Assembly (NCBI RefSeq): GCF_008632125.1
Contig: NZ_VWRN01000067.1
Location: 19,219-83,218 of the forward strand
Direction: 5' to 3'
Source: Cupriavidus cauae
Lineage (GTDB): Bacteria; Pseudomonadota; Gammaproteobacteria; Burkholderiales; Burkholderiaceae
Length of the DNA stretch: 64,000 nt
Shown piece by piece: positions 54,301 to 62,426 of this stretch. The notes under the pieces are model-generated. The model was not told the DNA's origin and made no database searches. It saw only the letters and a program-made list of their open reading frames with translations. Positions within the stretch are counted from its first letter, which is position 1; each line of letters starts with the position of its first letter. The position numbers and the translations under genes are program-made.

Positions 54301-57281
54301 GCCTGCGCGTCGCTGCGCCCGATCTGGTTCTCGTACTGCAGCAGCGCCGCGCCGGTATGCGAAGCCGCGCACCGCTTGACGTCGTCCGGCGTGCCCGCGC
54401 AGACGAGCTGGCCGCCGGCGTCGCCGCCTTCGGGGCCGAGATCGATCAGCCAGTCGGCGGCGCGGATCACGTCGAGGTTGTGCTCGATCACGATCAGCGA
54501 ATGGCCGCCGTCCAGCAGCTTGCCGAAGGCGCGCATCAGCTTGGCGATGTCGTCGAAGTGCAGGCCGGTGGTCGGCTCGTCGAACATGAAGAGCCGCCCT
54601 TCGCTGGCGTCCGGCGCGACCCGCTTGCGCGCGGCCTGCGCGGTCTCGGCCAGGAAGCCGGCCAGCTTCAGGCGCTGCGCCTCGCCGCCCGACAGTGTCG
54701 GCACCGGCTGGCCCAGCTTCACGTATTCGAGGCCGACGTCGACGATCGGCTGCAGCACGCGCAGCACCTCGGCGTCGGCGGCGAACAGCGCCACCGCCTC
54801 GCTGACGGTCAGCTCCAGCACGTCGGCGATGCCCAGCGCGCGGCCGCCGCGCTCGATCCTGGCCTCGAGGATTTCGGCGCGATAGCGCGTGCCGTCGCAG
54901 TCCGGGCAGCGCAGGTAGACGTCCGACAGGAACTGCATCTCGACGTGCTCGAAGCCCGAGCCGCCGCAGGTCGGGCAGCGTCCGTCGCCCGAGTTGAAGC
55001 TGAAGGTGCCGGCGGTATAGCCGCGCTGCCTGGCCAGCGGTGCCTTGGCGAACAGCTTGCGGATCTCGTCGAAGGCGCCGACATAGCTGGCCGGATTGGA
55101 GCGCGCGGTCTTGCCGATCGGCGACTGGTCGACGAACACCGCATCGCCGATCTGCTCTGCGCCGACCAGTGCGCGATGCGCGCCGGGGCTTTCGGTGGCG
55201 CGGCCGAAATGGCGGGCCAGCGCGGGGTGCAGCACGTCCTGGATCAGCGTCGACTTGCCCGAGCCCGACACGCCGGTCACGCAGACCAGGCGCTGCAGCG
55301 GGATCGACACGGTGACGTCCTGCAGGTTGTGCTCGCTGGCGCCCTCGAGCACCAGCCGCGGCGTGGTGTCGTCGACCGGCCGGCGGACCCAGGCCGACGC
55401 ATCGGCGACGCGGCGCTGGCCGCTCAGGTACTGGCCGGTCAGCGTGCCGGCGTGGCGGATCCCGGCCGGCGTGCCGTCGTAGACGATCTCGCCGCCGCGC
55501 TCGCCGGGGCCCGGGCCCATGTCGATCAGGCGGTCGGCGGCCAGCATCACCGACGGATCGTGCTCGACCACCACCAGCGTGTTGCCGGCATCGCGCAGCC
55601 GCCGCATCGCCTCGACGATCCGGTTCAGGTCGCGCGGATGCAGGCCGATGCTGGGCTCGTCCAGCACGAACAGCGTGTTGACCAGCGAGGTGCCGAGCGC
55701 GGTGGTCAGGTTGATCCGCTGCACCTCGCCGCCGGACAGCGTGCGGCTCTGGCGGTCCAGCGTCAGGTAGCCGATGCCGACGTCGCACAGGTACTTCAGG
55801 CGCGTGCGGACTTCGGTCAGCAGCAGCTTCAGCGCGTCGTCGAGCAGCGCGCTCGGCAGCGTCAGCGTGTCGAAGAAGCGGCGGATGCGCTCGATCGGCA
55901 GCAGCATCAGGTCGTGCACGGTCAGGCCGGGCAGCGCCTCGAGCTGGTCGCGCCGCCAGGCCACGCCACGCGGCATCACGCGGCGGGCGGGATCGAGCAC
56001 GGCATCGGCGTTCTCGCGCGAGCCCAGGCGCCACAGCATCGCCTCTGTCTTCAGGCGTGCGCCGCCGCAGGTCTCGCACAGCGTGTAGCTGCGGTACTTC
56101 GACAGCAGCACGCGGATATGCATCTTGTAGGCCTTCGACTCCAGATAGTCGAAGAAGCGGCGCACGCCGTACCACTGGCTGTTCCACTTGCCGTTCCAGG
56201 CGGGATCGCCGTCGATGACCCAGTCGCGCTGCGCCTGTGTCAGTTCGGCCCACGGCGTGTCGCGCGGAATGCCGGCGCGCGCGGCGTAGCGCATCAGGTC
56301 GTCCTGGCACTCCTTCCATGCCGGCGTCTGCATCGGCTTGATCGCGCCCTCGCGCAGCGTCTTGCGCCCGTCGGGAATCACCAGGCCGAGGTCGACGCCG
56401 ATCACGCGGCCGAAGCCGCGGCAGGCCTCGCAGGCGCCGTAGGCCGAGTTGAACGAGAACAGCGCCGGCTGCGGGTCTGCATAGCGCAGGTCGCTTTCAG
56501 GACAGTGCAGGCCGGTGGAGAAGCGCCAGATGGTGGCTTCGGCGTCGGCGGCTTCCGCGGAAGCCGCTTCGCCCTCCGGCAGCACGTAGATATTGACCCT
56601 GCCGGCGCCGCGCTTGAGCGAGGACTCGATCGCCTCGACCACGCGCGCCTTGTCGGCGCGCTGCAGGCGGAAGCGGTCGGCCACCACGTCGAGCATCTTG
56701 CGCGGGCCTGTCGGCGAGTTCACCACGCGCTGCGCCTGCACGCGGGTGTAGCCGCTGACCGACAGCCATTGCGCGATCTCGTCCTCGGTCGCGGACTCCG
56801 GCAGCTCGACGGGGAAGGTCACCGCCAGGCGCGGATCGCCGTCGCGGGTGCGTTCGAGCAGCTCGGCGTAGATCGTCTCGGGGGTGTCGTGGCGCACCGG
56901 CAGCGCGGTCTCGCGGTCGAACAGCTGGGCCGCGCGCGCGAACAGCAGCTTCAGGTGGTCGTTCAGCTCGGTCATGGTGCCGACCGTCGAGCGCGAGCTG
57001 CGCACCGGATTGGTCTGGTCGATCGCGATCGCCGGCGGCACGCCCTCGACGCGCTCGACCTGCGGGCGGTCCATGCGATCGAGGAACTGGCGGGCGTAGG
57101 CGCTGAAGGTCTCGACATAGCGCCGCTGCCCTTCGGCATAGAGGGTGTCGAAGACCAGGCTGGATTTGCCGGAGCCGGACGGACCCGTGACCACCGTCAT
57201 TTCGCCGGTGCGCAGGTCCAGATCGACTTGCTTGAGATTGTGCTGACGCGCGCCGCGGATGCGGATGACGCCGGAAGACAT
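51360..57281 (-). CDS. Double-length UvrA paralogue (two fused UvrA units)
   Basis: 1973 residues, twice the length of UvrA. It contains four ABC modules: Walker A GPSGSGKSS at ~30–38 and GVSGSGKST near residues ~668, ~1050 and ~1607, each with LSGGEAQR or LSGGEVQR signatures. Each half has UvrA-type zinc modules: first half CEACRGFG, LCETCGGARLK and CPTCGGSG…CPDCDGTRYR; second half CPQC…CESC, CPSCHGTRLN and CPACEGQG…CDVCHGQRFN. The halves join around IQGENVVRIVNAHEHNLKSL (~1020). Such fused UvrA proteins are known in Burkholderiales and some other bacteria; whether they serve repair, export or drug resistance is unsettled. The start at 57279–57281 gives MSSGVIRIRGARQHNLKQVD. The standard uvrA is also present (24341–27262). 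Confidence 0.92.
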   Translation of the reverse strand: MSSGVIRIRGARQHNLKQVDLDLRTGEMTVVTGPSGSGKSSLVFDTLYAEGQRRYVETFSAYARQFLDRMDRPQVERVEGVPPAIAIDQTNPVRSSRSTVGTMTELNDHLKLLFARAAQLFDRETALPVRHDTPETIYAELLERTRDGDPRLAVTFPVELPESATEDEIAQWLSVSGYTRVQAQRVVNSPTGPRKMLDVVADRFRLQRADKARVVEAIESSLKRGAGRVNIYVLPEGEAASAEAADAEATIWRFSTGLHCPESDLRYADPQPALFSFNSAYGACEACRGFGRVIGVDLGLVIPDGRKTLREGAIKPMQTPAWKECQDDLMRYAARAGIPRDTPWAELTQAQRDWVIDGDPAWNGKWNSQWYGVRRFFDYLESKAYKMHIRVLLSKYRSYTLCETCGGARLKTEAMLWRLGSRENADAVLDPARRVMPRGVAWRRDQLEALPGLTVHDLMLLPIERIRRFFDTLTLPSALLDDALKLLLTEVRTRLKYLCDVGIGYLTLDRQSRTLSGGEVQRINLTTALGTSLVNTLFVLDEPSIGLHPRDLNRIVEAMRRLRDAGNTLVVVEHDPSVMLAADRLIDMGPGPGERGGEIVYDGTPAGIRHAGTLTGQYLSGQRRVADASAWVRRPVDDTTPRLVLEGASEHNLQDVTVSIPLQRLVCVTGVSGSGKSTLIQDVLHPALARHFGRATESPGAHRALVGAEQIGDAVFVDQSPIGKTARSNPASYVGAFDEIRKLFAKAPLARQRGYTAGTFSFNSGDGRCPTCGGSGFEHVEMQFLSDVYLRCPDCDGTRYRAEILEARIERGGRALGIADVLELTVSEAVALFAADAEVLRVLQPIVDVGLEYVKLGQPVPTLSGGEAQRLKLAGFLAETAQAARKRVAPDASEGRLFMFDEPTTGLHFDDIAKLMRAFGKLLDGGHSLIVIEHNLDVIRAADWLIDLGPEGGDAGGQLVCAGTPDDVKRCAASHTGAALLQYENQIGRSDAQAEHDALRLQSAHGSPAARRARRALAEIQGENVVRIVNAHEHNLKSLNVDIPHNKFNVVTGVSGSGKSTLAFDILFHEGQRRYLESLNAYARSIVQPAGRPEVDAVFGIPPTVAIEQRLSRGGRKSTVATTSEVWHFLRLLYVKLGLQHCVHDGTPVSAQSPESIVAQLLREYRGQHVGLLAPLVVNRKGVYTDLAKWAKARGHTHLRVDGAFLPVDPWPRLDRFREHTIELPVGDVVVSPDNEAALRALLEQALEHGKGVMHLLAPLDGLREAFGNGHNGDGVGQTKVFSTKRACPQCGTSYPELDPRMFSYNSKHGWCESCVGTGLALTGEQRAAYDDSVIGGDERGREQTLPSEELEPEGVGHAACPSCHGTRLNAAARAVSFAGRSIVDIAQWTVSQTRAWIEQLTLGGRDAEIARDVVSEIRSRLEFLEEVGLGYLSLDRAAPSLSGGEAQRIRLAAQLGSNLQGVCYVLDEPTIGLHPRDNRILLDALRKLGDKGNTLVVVEHDEDTIRRADHIIDIGPGAGKRGGHVVAQGGVADLAAQPSSLTGQFLARPIVHPLQARRPVSAATARGKAGTADTAVPERWLTVHGATLHNLRNVTASLPLSRLVAITGVSGSGKSTLARDVLMTNLLDAVGRSVLSSPATRRARKSAQASETAAGTAGASKGVRKLDVQHVWQGCESVTGWEAIDRVLEVDQTPIGKTPRSCPATYIGVWDAIRRLFADTLEARARGYTASRFSFNTGDGRCPACEGQGVRTIGMSFLPDVKVLCDVCHGQRFNAETLAVSWRGRNIGEVLTMEIDEAVEFFAAQSNIAHPLQLLKDVGLGYLTLGQPSPTLSGGEAQRIKLVTELAKVRDDITRRGQKPPHTLYVLDEPTVGLHMADVAKLIRVLHRLVDGGHSVVVIEHDLDVIAEADWVIDLGPEGGDGGGTIVAAAPPDVLARTPGSHTGAALVPVLARTAAVAANEVGPRVVRGAVA

Positions 57282-57794
57282 GGGGGAATCCTTTCGATGG
57301 CCGCACCGCGCCCAAGGCCGGGGGCGGTGGAAAGTCGGGCGTAAACTTTAGCAAAAGTCCCGCGGACGCGTCCGAATGCCACCCGGACGCCGCCTGGCGG
57401 CCCGCCGATGGCCGCCGGACGCGCGACGCCGCACCGACTGCCGCCGATGCTCCCGGCGCGCTCCTTTGCACAGATTCCGGGTGTTTTCAATAGATTCCGC
57501 CAGCCGGCACCCATAGCATGGCGGCGCCGGCGGTGGGCGCGTCCGGTCGAGCGGCATACCGCTCCGGCTGCCGGAATCGCCGCCGGCAGTCTCCGCAGTC
57601 CCCCGGCCGCCGCTGGCAACGACAAGCCCGCCACCGGCGGCCGCCGGCAGCTACCCGATTCCACAGGCAGCCGCCTGCTCCCACCAGCAAGTCCACCGCC
57701 GTCCTTACGCCGCCAGCCCGCCATCCCGGCGCTCGGCTGGCAACCGGCGCCGCCACCTTCCGCGGCGCCCATCCCCAACGCCAGGAGAACACGC
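57282..57794. other. Divergent spacer between double UvrA and ankyrin genes
   Basis: 513 bp without a supported gene. A possible promoter for the ankyrin gene is TTGCAC (57466–57471), 17 bp, AATAGA (57489–57494), which would leave a ~290-nt leader; weak. The rest is Pro/Ala/Arg-coding shadow sequence, rich in GCCGCCGG. Confidence 0.4.
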
Positions 57795-59159
57795 ATGGTG
57801 CTAACAACCAGGAGTCTCGTCGACGCCAAACCTGCCGGTGCGGCGGGCGGCGCACCCACCGTGGAAGGGGCGGAGGTCGCCGCCCTGCATGCCGCCCTGC
57901 ATGCCGCCATCACGCGCGGCGACGCCGCGGCGATCGACACGCTCGCCGCCGGCCAGCGCGCGCTGCTGCGGGTGCCGGACCGCGATGGCAATACCGCGCT
58001 GCACCTGGCGATGCTCGCCGGCGGCGATCTGAAGACCGTCGAACGTCTGCTGCAGCATGGCGCCGATCCGGCGCTGACCAACGTCAATGGCGATACCGCG
58101 CTGCATCTGGCCTTCCTGGTCCGGCCGCCCGCGCCGCAGCTGGTACGCGCGCTGCTGCGCCAGCTGGAGTACCAGGGCACCCATGCCGCGAAACTGGCGC
58201 TGTCGGCCCGCAATGGCGACCATCAGCCGCCGGTGGCGCTGGCGGCGGACACGCTGGCAGACGACGGCGCGCTGTCGGCCACCATCGGCGAACTGGTCTC
58301 GGACTATCTCGGCTGGCTCGCACGCAGCGGTACCGGCGAACTGGCCCACGCCGCCGGCAGCGGAGACGTGGCGCAACTGGCGCCGTGGCTGGCGCGCGCC
58401 GAATCCTTGTCGCTGCCGCTGTCGCCGCGCGGACACGGGGCGCTGGCCATCGCCGCCGGGCGCGGCCATCTGGCGGCAATGCGCGAGCTGATCGCGGCTG
58501 CGCAGCCGCACGGCGCCTGGCTGATAGACCTGGCCTCCTTTCCCGACGGCGAGACGCCGCTGGCGCGCGCGGCGTCCTTCGGCCGGCGCGACGCGGTGGC
58601 GCTGCTGCTCGAACATGGCGCCGCGGTCGACGGGCGCGACGCTGCGCGGCGTACGCCGCTGATGCGCGCCGCGGTCTACGGCCATGCGGACGTGGCCGCG
58701 ACGCTGCTGGCCGCGGGCGCCGATCCGCGGGCGTGCCAGGCCGAAGGCTGGACGCCGCTCGGCTACGCGGCAGCGGCGCTGCACCCGGAGGTGGTGGCGA
58801 TGCTGCTGATGCATGGCGCCGGCGATAGCCTGCAGCAGCACAATGCGGCGCTGCGCACGCCGTTGCTGCTGGCGGCGGCGAGCGACGAGCTGGGGCGGTC
58901 CCCGGCGGTGCGGGCGCGCACGGTGGCCCTGCTGCTGCAGGCCGGTGCCGGCGTCGATGCGGCCGATCAGCACGGCACGACGCCGTTGATGTTCGCCGCA
59001 CGGTCCGGCGACGTCGCCGTGGTCAGGCTGCTGCTCGAGGGCGGCGCCAATGCGCTGCTGCGCAATGCCAAGGGGCACACCGCGCTGACGCTGGCGCAGG
59101 CCGCGGGACAGCACGAAGTCGCCGCGCTGCTGGCCGCGGCGGCGAACGCGCCGGTCTGA
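57795..59159 (+). CDS. Ankyrin-repeat protein
   Basis: 454 residues, no signal peptide or membrane helix, so probably cytosolic unless exported by a dedicated system. About eight to nine ankyrin-type repeats, the clearest being DRDGNTALHLAMLAGGD, VNGDTALHLAFLVRPPA, RRTPLMRAAVYGHADVAATL, EGWTPLGYAAAALHPEVVA, HGTTPLMFAARSGDVAVVR and KGHTALTLAQAAGQHEVAAL, with a diverged middle (~130–235). CCAGGAG lies 7 nt before the ATG at 57795. It may act as a protein-binding scaffold; partner unknown. Confidence 0.85.
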   Translation: MVLTTRSLVDAKPAGAAGGAPTVEGAEVAALHAALHAAITRGDAAAIDTLAAGQRALLRVPDRDGNTALHLAMLAGGDLKTVERLLQHGADPALTNVNGDTALHLAFLVRPPAPQLVRALLRQLEYQGTHAAKLALSARNGDHQPPVALAADTLADDGALSATIGELVSDYLGWLARSGTGELAHAAGSGDVAQLAPWLARAESLSLPLSPRGHGALAIAAGRGHLAAMRELIAAAQPHGAWLIDLASFPDGETPLARAASFGRRDAVALLLEHGAAVDGRDAARRTPLMRAAVYGHADVAATLLAAGADPRACQAEGWTPLGYAAAALHPEVVAMLLMHGAGDSLQQHNAALRTPLLLAAASDELGRSPAVRARTVALLLQAGAGVDAADQHGTTPLMFAARSGDVAVVRLLLEGGANALLRNAKGHTALTLAQAAGQHEVAALLAAAANAPV

Positions 59160-59186
59160 GGAGCCGAGCTTGGACGCCGGGCCGAC

Positions 59187-59435
59187 GCTTCAGCGCAAGG
59201 CCGTGGTTCCGTGGCGCCGCCGGTCCCGCCCCGCCACCAGCCTCCGCCGAGGCTCAGTGCGAGGCCGTCGTCGCGGGGCCGCCGGCGAGTTCCCGCGGCG
59301 CGCCGTCGGCCTCGGCCTGCCACCAGCCGCCGCGGAGGTTCAGCGCGAGGCCGTGGTCGGGGGGTTGGCGGCCCGGTGCGGCGGCGGGGCCCCGGCATTG
59401 GCCTCGGCCTCGGTCTGCCACCAGCCGCCGCCGAG
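59187..59435. repeat. Three degenerate copies of the 3' end of the outer-membrane-factor gene
   Basis: The sequence block running from TTCAGCGCGAGGCCGTGGT to GCCACCAGCCGCCGCGGAGG (plus strand) occurs three times, beginning near 59187, 59251 and 59338 (periods about 63 and 87, the last copy ~98 bp). Copy 3 is the coding 3' end of the minus-strand gene (LGGGWWQTEAEANAG… to the stop at 59340); copies 1 and 2 lie downstream of that stop and still code LGGGWWRG and LRGGWWQAEAD in shifted frames. Confidence 0.8.
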
Positions 59436-61079
59436 TGCCTGCAGCAGGGCCGCCGAATCGGCCAGCCGATCGGCGCTGGCCCGCGTCAGCGCCAGCGTGG
59501 TTTCGCGATGCTGGCGTTGCGCGTCGATCAGCGCCAGCTGGCTGACGCCGCCGAGCCGATATTGCTCGGTGACGATGGCAAGCGTGGCGGCGGCGCGCCG
59601 GGCCGCTTCGGCCCGCGCGCGCAGCGTGGCGGCATCGCTGTGCACCGCCTGCAGCGCATCGGCAACCTCGCGCAGCCCCTGCAGCACCGCCTGCCGGTGC
59701 GCCGCCAGCGCCTGGCGATAGGCCGCCTCCGCCGCGCGTTGCCGCGCCCGCAGCGCGCCGCCGCGAAACACCGGCTGCACCAGTCCCGCGGCGATATTCC
59801 ATACATTGAGGTGATCGAACAGGTCGCCGCCGCTGCGCGACTGCGTGCCCGCGCTCGCCGACAGCGTCAGGCTCGGATACAGGTTGGCGGTGGCGACGCC
59901 GATATCGGCGCTGGCCCGGTGCAGCAGCGCCGCGGCCGCGCGGATATCGGGACGCCGGCGCGCCAGCGTCGAGGGCAGGCTGACCGGCAAGGTGTCGGGC
60001 AGCCGCAGTTCGGCAAGGCGGAATACCGGCACGGCGGTGGCCGGCGCGTTGGAAGCGGCCTGTCCCGCCTCGCTGTCCGCCCCAGGTTCGGCCGCCGGTC
60101 CGCCCGTCGGGGCGCTCGCCGCTTTGTTCGACCGCTCGCTCGACGGTTGGCGCGCGCGTTCGCTCGCCGGTCCACTGGTCGAAGCGCTCGCCGCCTTGTG
60201 CGCCGGTTCGCCCGCGAGTTCGCTCACCGGCTCCGCCGCCGCTGCCGGCGGCAATCCCAGATAGACCGCCAGCTGATGGCGCGTCGCCGCCAACTGCCGC
60301 GTCAGGCCCGGCAGCAGCGTCTCGGTCTGCGCCAGTTCGCCGCGTTGGCGCTCCGCTTCGACCCTCGCGGTCCCGCCGAGCGTGACCCCTTGCTCGACGA
60401 TCGCCAGCTGCCGCCGCTGCGCGTCGACCAGCGCCTCGGTGTCCTCGATCTGCGCGCGCAGGCTGGCCTCGCGGATGGCGGCGGTGGCGACATTGGCCGC
60501 CAGCGACAGCCGCGCGGCCTCGAGCTCGAAGCGCTGGAAATCCACCGCCGCGCGCAGGCCTTCCAGTTCACGCCGCTGGGCGCCGAACAGGTCCAGCACG
60601 TAAGAGACCCGCACCGACGCGCCGTACAGCGTGAAGGGCGGGGGACTGGGGAACGCCGTGATCCCCATCGACTCGATATTGACCTGCTGGCGCGCGGCGT
60701 CGAGGCGCGCGTCGATGGCGGGCCACTGCGCGATGCCCGCCGCCGCCGCGTAGTCGTGCTGCGCGCGCTCGAGGCTGGCCTGCGCCTGCGCCAGCGTCGG
60801 ACTGTTGGCGAGCGCGGTGCGGATGGCGCCATCGAGGGCGGCGCTGCCGAACAGCCTCCACCACTGCGCCGGCACGTCGGCGCCATCGAGCAGACGCTGC
60901 GCATCACCGTGCCGCACTGGCGCGGAGGTCGTCGTCGAAGGCGAGGACCCGGCGCCGTAGCGGGTGCCGTCGGGCGCTGGCGGTGCGACGAAGTCCGGGC
61001 CGACGGCGCAGCCGGCGAGCAGCGTGGCGGCACCGACGAGCGGTGACAGCCGTTTGCATCGGAACGCGGACAGGGTCAT
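59340..61079 (-). CDS. Outer-membrane efflux factor (NodT/OprM-type lipoprotein)
   Basis: 579 residues, ~80–100 longer than typical. Lipoprotein signal SPLVGAATLLAGC (Cys ~24) followed by AVGPDF, as in OprM/NodT proteins. Two OEP repeats form the barrel and periplasmic tunnel (ALDGAIRTALANSPTLAQAQ; RRRPDIRAAAALLHRASADI). The extra length is a low-complexity Ala/Ser/Glu linker (~285–345) between the two repeats, with a repeated KAASA element. AAGGAGA is ideally placed before the ATG (61077–61079). It is the last gene of a minus-strand export operon: membrane-fusion protein, ATPase, permease, outer-membrane factor. Confidence 0.9.
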   Translation of the reverse strand: MTLSAFRCKRLSPLVGAATLLAGCAVGPDFVAPPAPDGTRYGAGSSPSTTTSAPVRHGDAQRLLDGADVPAQWWRLFGSAALDGAIRTALANSPTLAQAQASLERAQHDYAAAAGIAQWPAIDARLDAARQQVNIESMGITAFPSPPPFTLYGASVRVSYVLDLFGAQRRELEGLRAAVDFQRFELEAARLSLAANVATAAIREASLRAQIEDTEALVDAQRRQLAIVEQGVTLGGTARVEAERQRGELAQTETLLPGLTRQLAATRHQLAVYLGLPPAAAAEPVSELAGEPAHKAASASTSGPASERARQPSSERSNKAASAPTGGPAAEPGADSEAGQAASNAPATAVPVFRLAELRLPDTLPVSLPSTLARRRPDIRAAAALLHRASADIGVATANLYPSLTLSASAGTQSRSGGDLFDHLNVWNIAAGLVQPVFRGGALRARQRAAEAAYRQALAAHRQAVLQGLREVADALQAVHSDAATLRARAEAARRAAATLAIVTEQYRLGGVSQLALIDAQRQHRETTLALTRASADRLADSAALLQALGGGWWQTEAEANAGAPPPHRAANPPTTASR

Positions 61080-61139
61080 CGCAATCTCCTTGCTGGCATC
61101 GAGGTTTGGCGAACGCATCGGTCGATCGTCACAGCCCGA

Positions 61140-61211
61140 TCGGTCTTCACAGTCGCTTCGGCAGTCGCAGTCGCATCGGCCATCACCGTCGCATCGGCAC
61201 TCACAATCTCA
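61140..61211. repeat. 18-bp tandem repeat (4 copies) between permease and outer-membrane factor
   Basis: Four consecutive 18-bp units starting TCGG and ending around GTCGCA (61140–61211), preceded by a 22-bp degenerate relative (61118–61139). It fills the spacer between the permease stop (61219) and the outer-membrane-factor start. Confidence 0.8.
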
Positions 61212-61218
61212 CCGCCCC

Positions 61219-62382
61219 TCAATCCAGCGTCCGTCGATAGAAGCGCACCGCGATCGCCATCACCACCGCGGTAAACAGCAGCAACGGCCAGACATTGGGC
61301 CAGAGCTCTGCCCAACCGCTGCCCTTGAGCAGGATGCCGCGGATCATCCGGTGGAAATACGTCATCGGCAGCAGGTTGCCGATCGCCTGCGCCCACTGCG
61401 GCATGCCCTGGAACGGGAACATGAAGCCCGACAGCAGGATGCCCGGCAGGAAGTAGAAGAAGGTCAGCTGCATCGCCTGCAGCTGGTTCTGCGCCAGCGA
61501 TGACAGCGTGATGCCGACCGTCAGGTTGGCGGCGATGAACAGCAGCGCGGCCAGATAGACCGCGACCACCGAGCCGACGAAGGGCACGCCGAAGACCCAG
61601 CGCGCCGCCAGCAGGATGATGGTGCTCTGGATCAGCCCGATGAAGACATAGGGCACAATCTTGCCGCTCATCACCTCGAGCGGGCGCACCGGCGTGGCGA
61701 GCAGGTTCTCCATCGTGCCGCGCTCGCGTTCGCGCGTCATCGCCAGCCCGGTCATCATCACCATCGTCATCGACAGGATCACGCCCATCAGGCCCGGCAC
61801 GATGTTGTACTGGGTCAGGCCCTCGGGGTTGTAGAGCCGGTGCACCTGCACGTCGAAGGCCGGCTTGCCGCCGGCGAGCGGCGCCAGCGGGCCCTTCAGG
61901 TCCTTGTCGGCGACCGCGACCGGCATCTGCGCCAGCGCGGCCAGCGCGGCGCCGGTCGCCGAAGGATCGGTGGCGTCGGCCTCGACCAGCACCGCGGGCC
62001 GTTCGCCGCGCAGCAGCCGGCGCGTGAAATCGGGCGGGATGGTGACGACGAACTGCAGCTCGCCGCGCATCAGCGCCTCGCGTCCCGCGGCCTCGTCCGG
62101 CAGCGTGCCGATTACGCGGAAATAGCGCGAAGCCTGCATGCTGGCCACGAGCGAGCGCGTGAATTCGCTGTGGTCGGCGGCGATCACGCCGGTGGGCAAC
62201 TGGCGCGGATCGGTATTGATGGCGAAGCCGAACAGCAGCAGCTGCAGCACCGGCAGCCCGACGATCATGCCGAACGTCACGCGGTCGCGGCGCAGCTGCA
62301 GGAATTCCTTCAGCACGATGCTCCACCAGCGCCGCAGCGAGAAGCCGAGGGGCGCTTCGCCGGCGTGCCCGCCGGCTCTCAT
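61219..62382 (-). CDS. ABC-2 type exporter permease (YhhJ/YbhR-like)
   Basis: 387 residues. One N-terminal transmembrane helix (~30–50, FGMIVGLPVLQLLLFGFAIN), a large periplasmic domain (~52–180), then five C-terminal helices (LMGVILSMTMVMMTGLAM onwards) with the ABC-2 segment RERERGTMENLLATPVRPLE. This is the topology of YhhJ/YbhS/YbhR permeases that work with a membrane-fusion protein to export drugs or hydrophobic compounds. GGAGG is 5–9 nt before the ATG (62380–62382); the ribosome site lies in a 12-bp repeat. Confidence 0.9.
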   Translation of the reverse strand: MRAGGHAGEAPLGFSLRRWWSIVLKEFLQLRRDRVTFGMIVGLPVLQLLLFGFAINTDPRQLPTGVIAADHSEFTRSLVASMQASRYFRVIGTLPDEAAGREALMRGELQFVVTIPPDFTRRLLRGERPAVLVEADATDPSATGAALAALAQMPVAVADKDLKGPLAPLAGGKPAFDVQVHRLYNPEGLTQYNIVPGLMGVILSMTMVMMTGLAMTRERERGTMENLLATPVRPLEVMSGKIVPYVFIGLIQSTIILLAARWVFGVPFVGSVVAVYLAALLFIAANLTVGITLSSLAQNQLQAMQLTFFYFLPGILLSGFMFPFQGMPQWAQAIGNLLPMTYFHRMIRGILLKGSGWAELWPNVWPLLLFTAVVMAIAVRFYRRTLD

Positions 62383-62383
62383 A

Positions 62384-62419
62384 TCGCCTCCCGCATCTCC
62401 TCTCGCATGGCCTCGCGCA
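62384..62419. repeat. 12-bp tandem repeat (3 copies) carrying Shine–Dalgarno-like sequences
   Basis: TCGCCTCCCGCA, TCTCCTCTCGCA and TGGCCTCGCGCA (plus strand) occur back to back. Read on the minus strand each gives a purine-rich GGAGG/GAGGAG/GAGG, and the copy nearest the permease start serves as its ribosome-binding site. Confidence 0.75.
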
Positions 62420-62426
62420 TCGCGCC

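Noticed and set aside
51234..57344. A 2036-codon open frame on the plus strand
   Set aside because: It runs antisense to the double UvrA gene. Its product is Arg/Ala/Gln/His-rich without domains, the usual shadow of a high-GC gene whose third positions are G/C.
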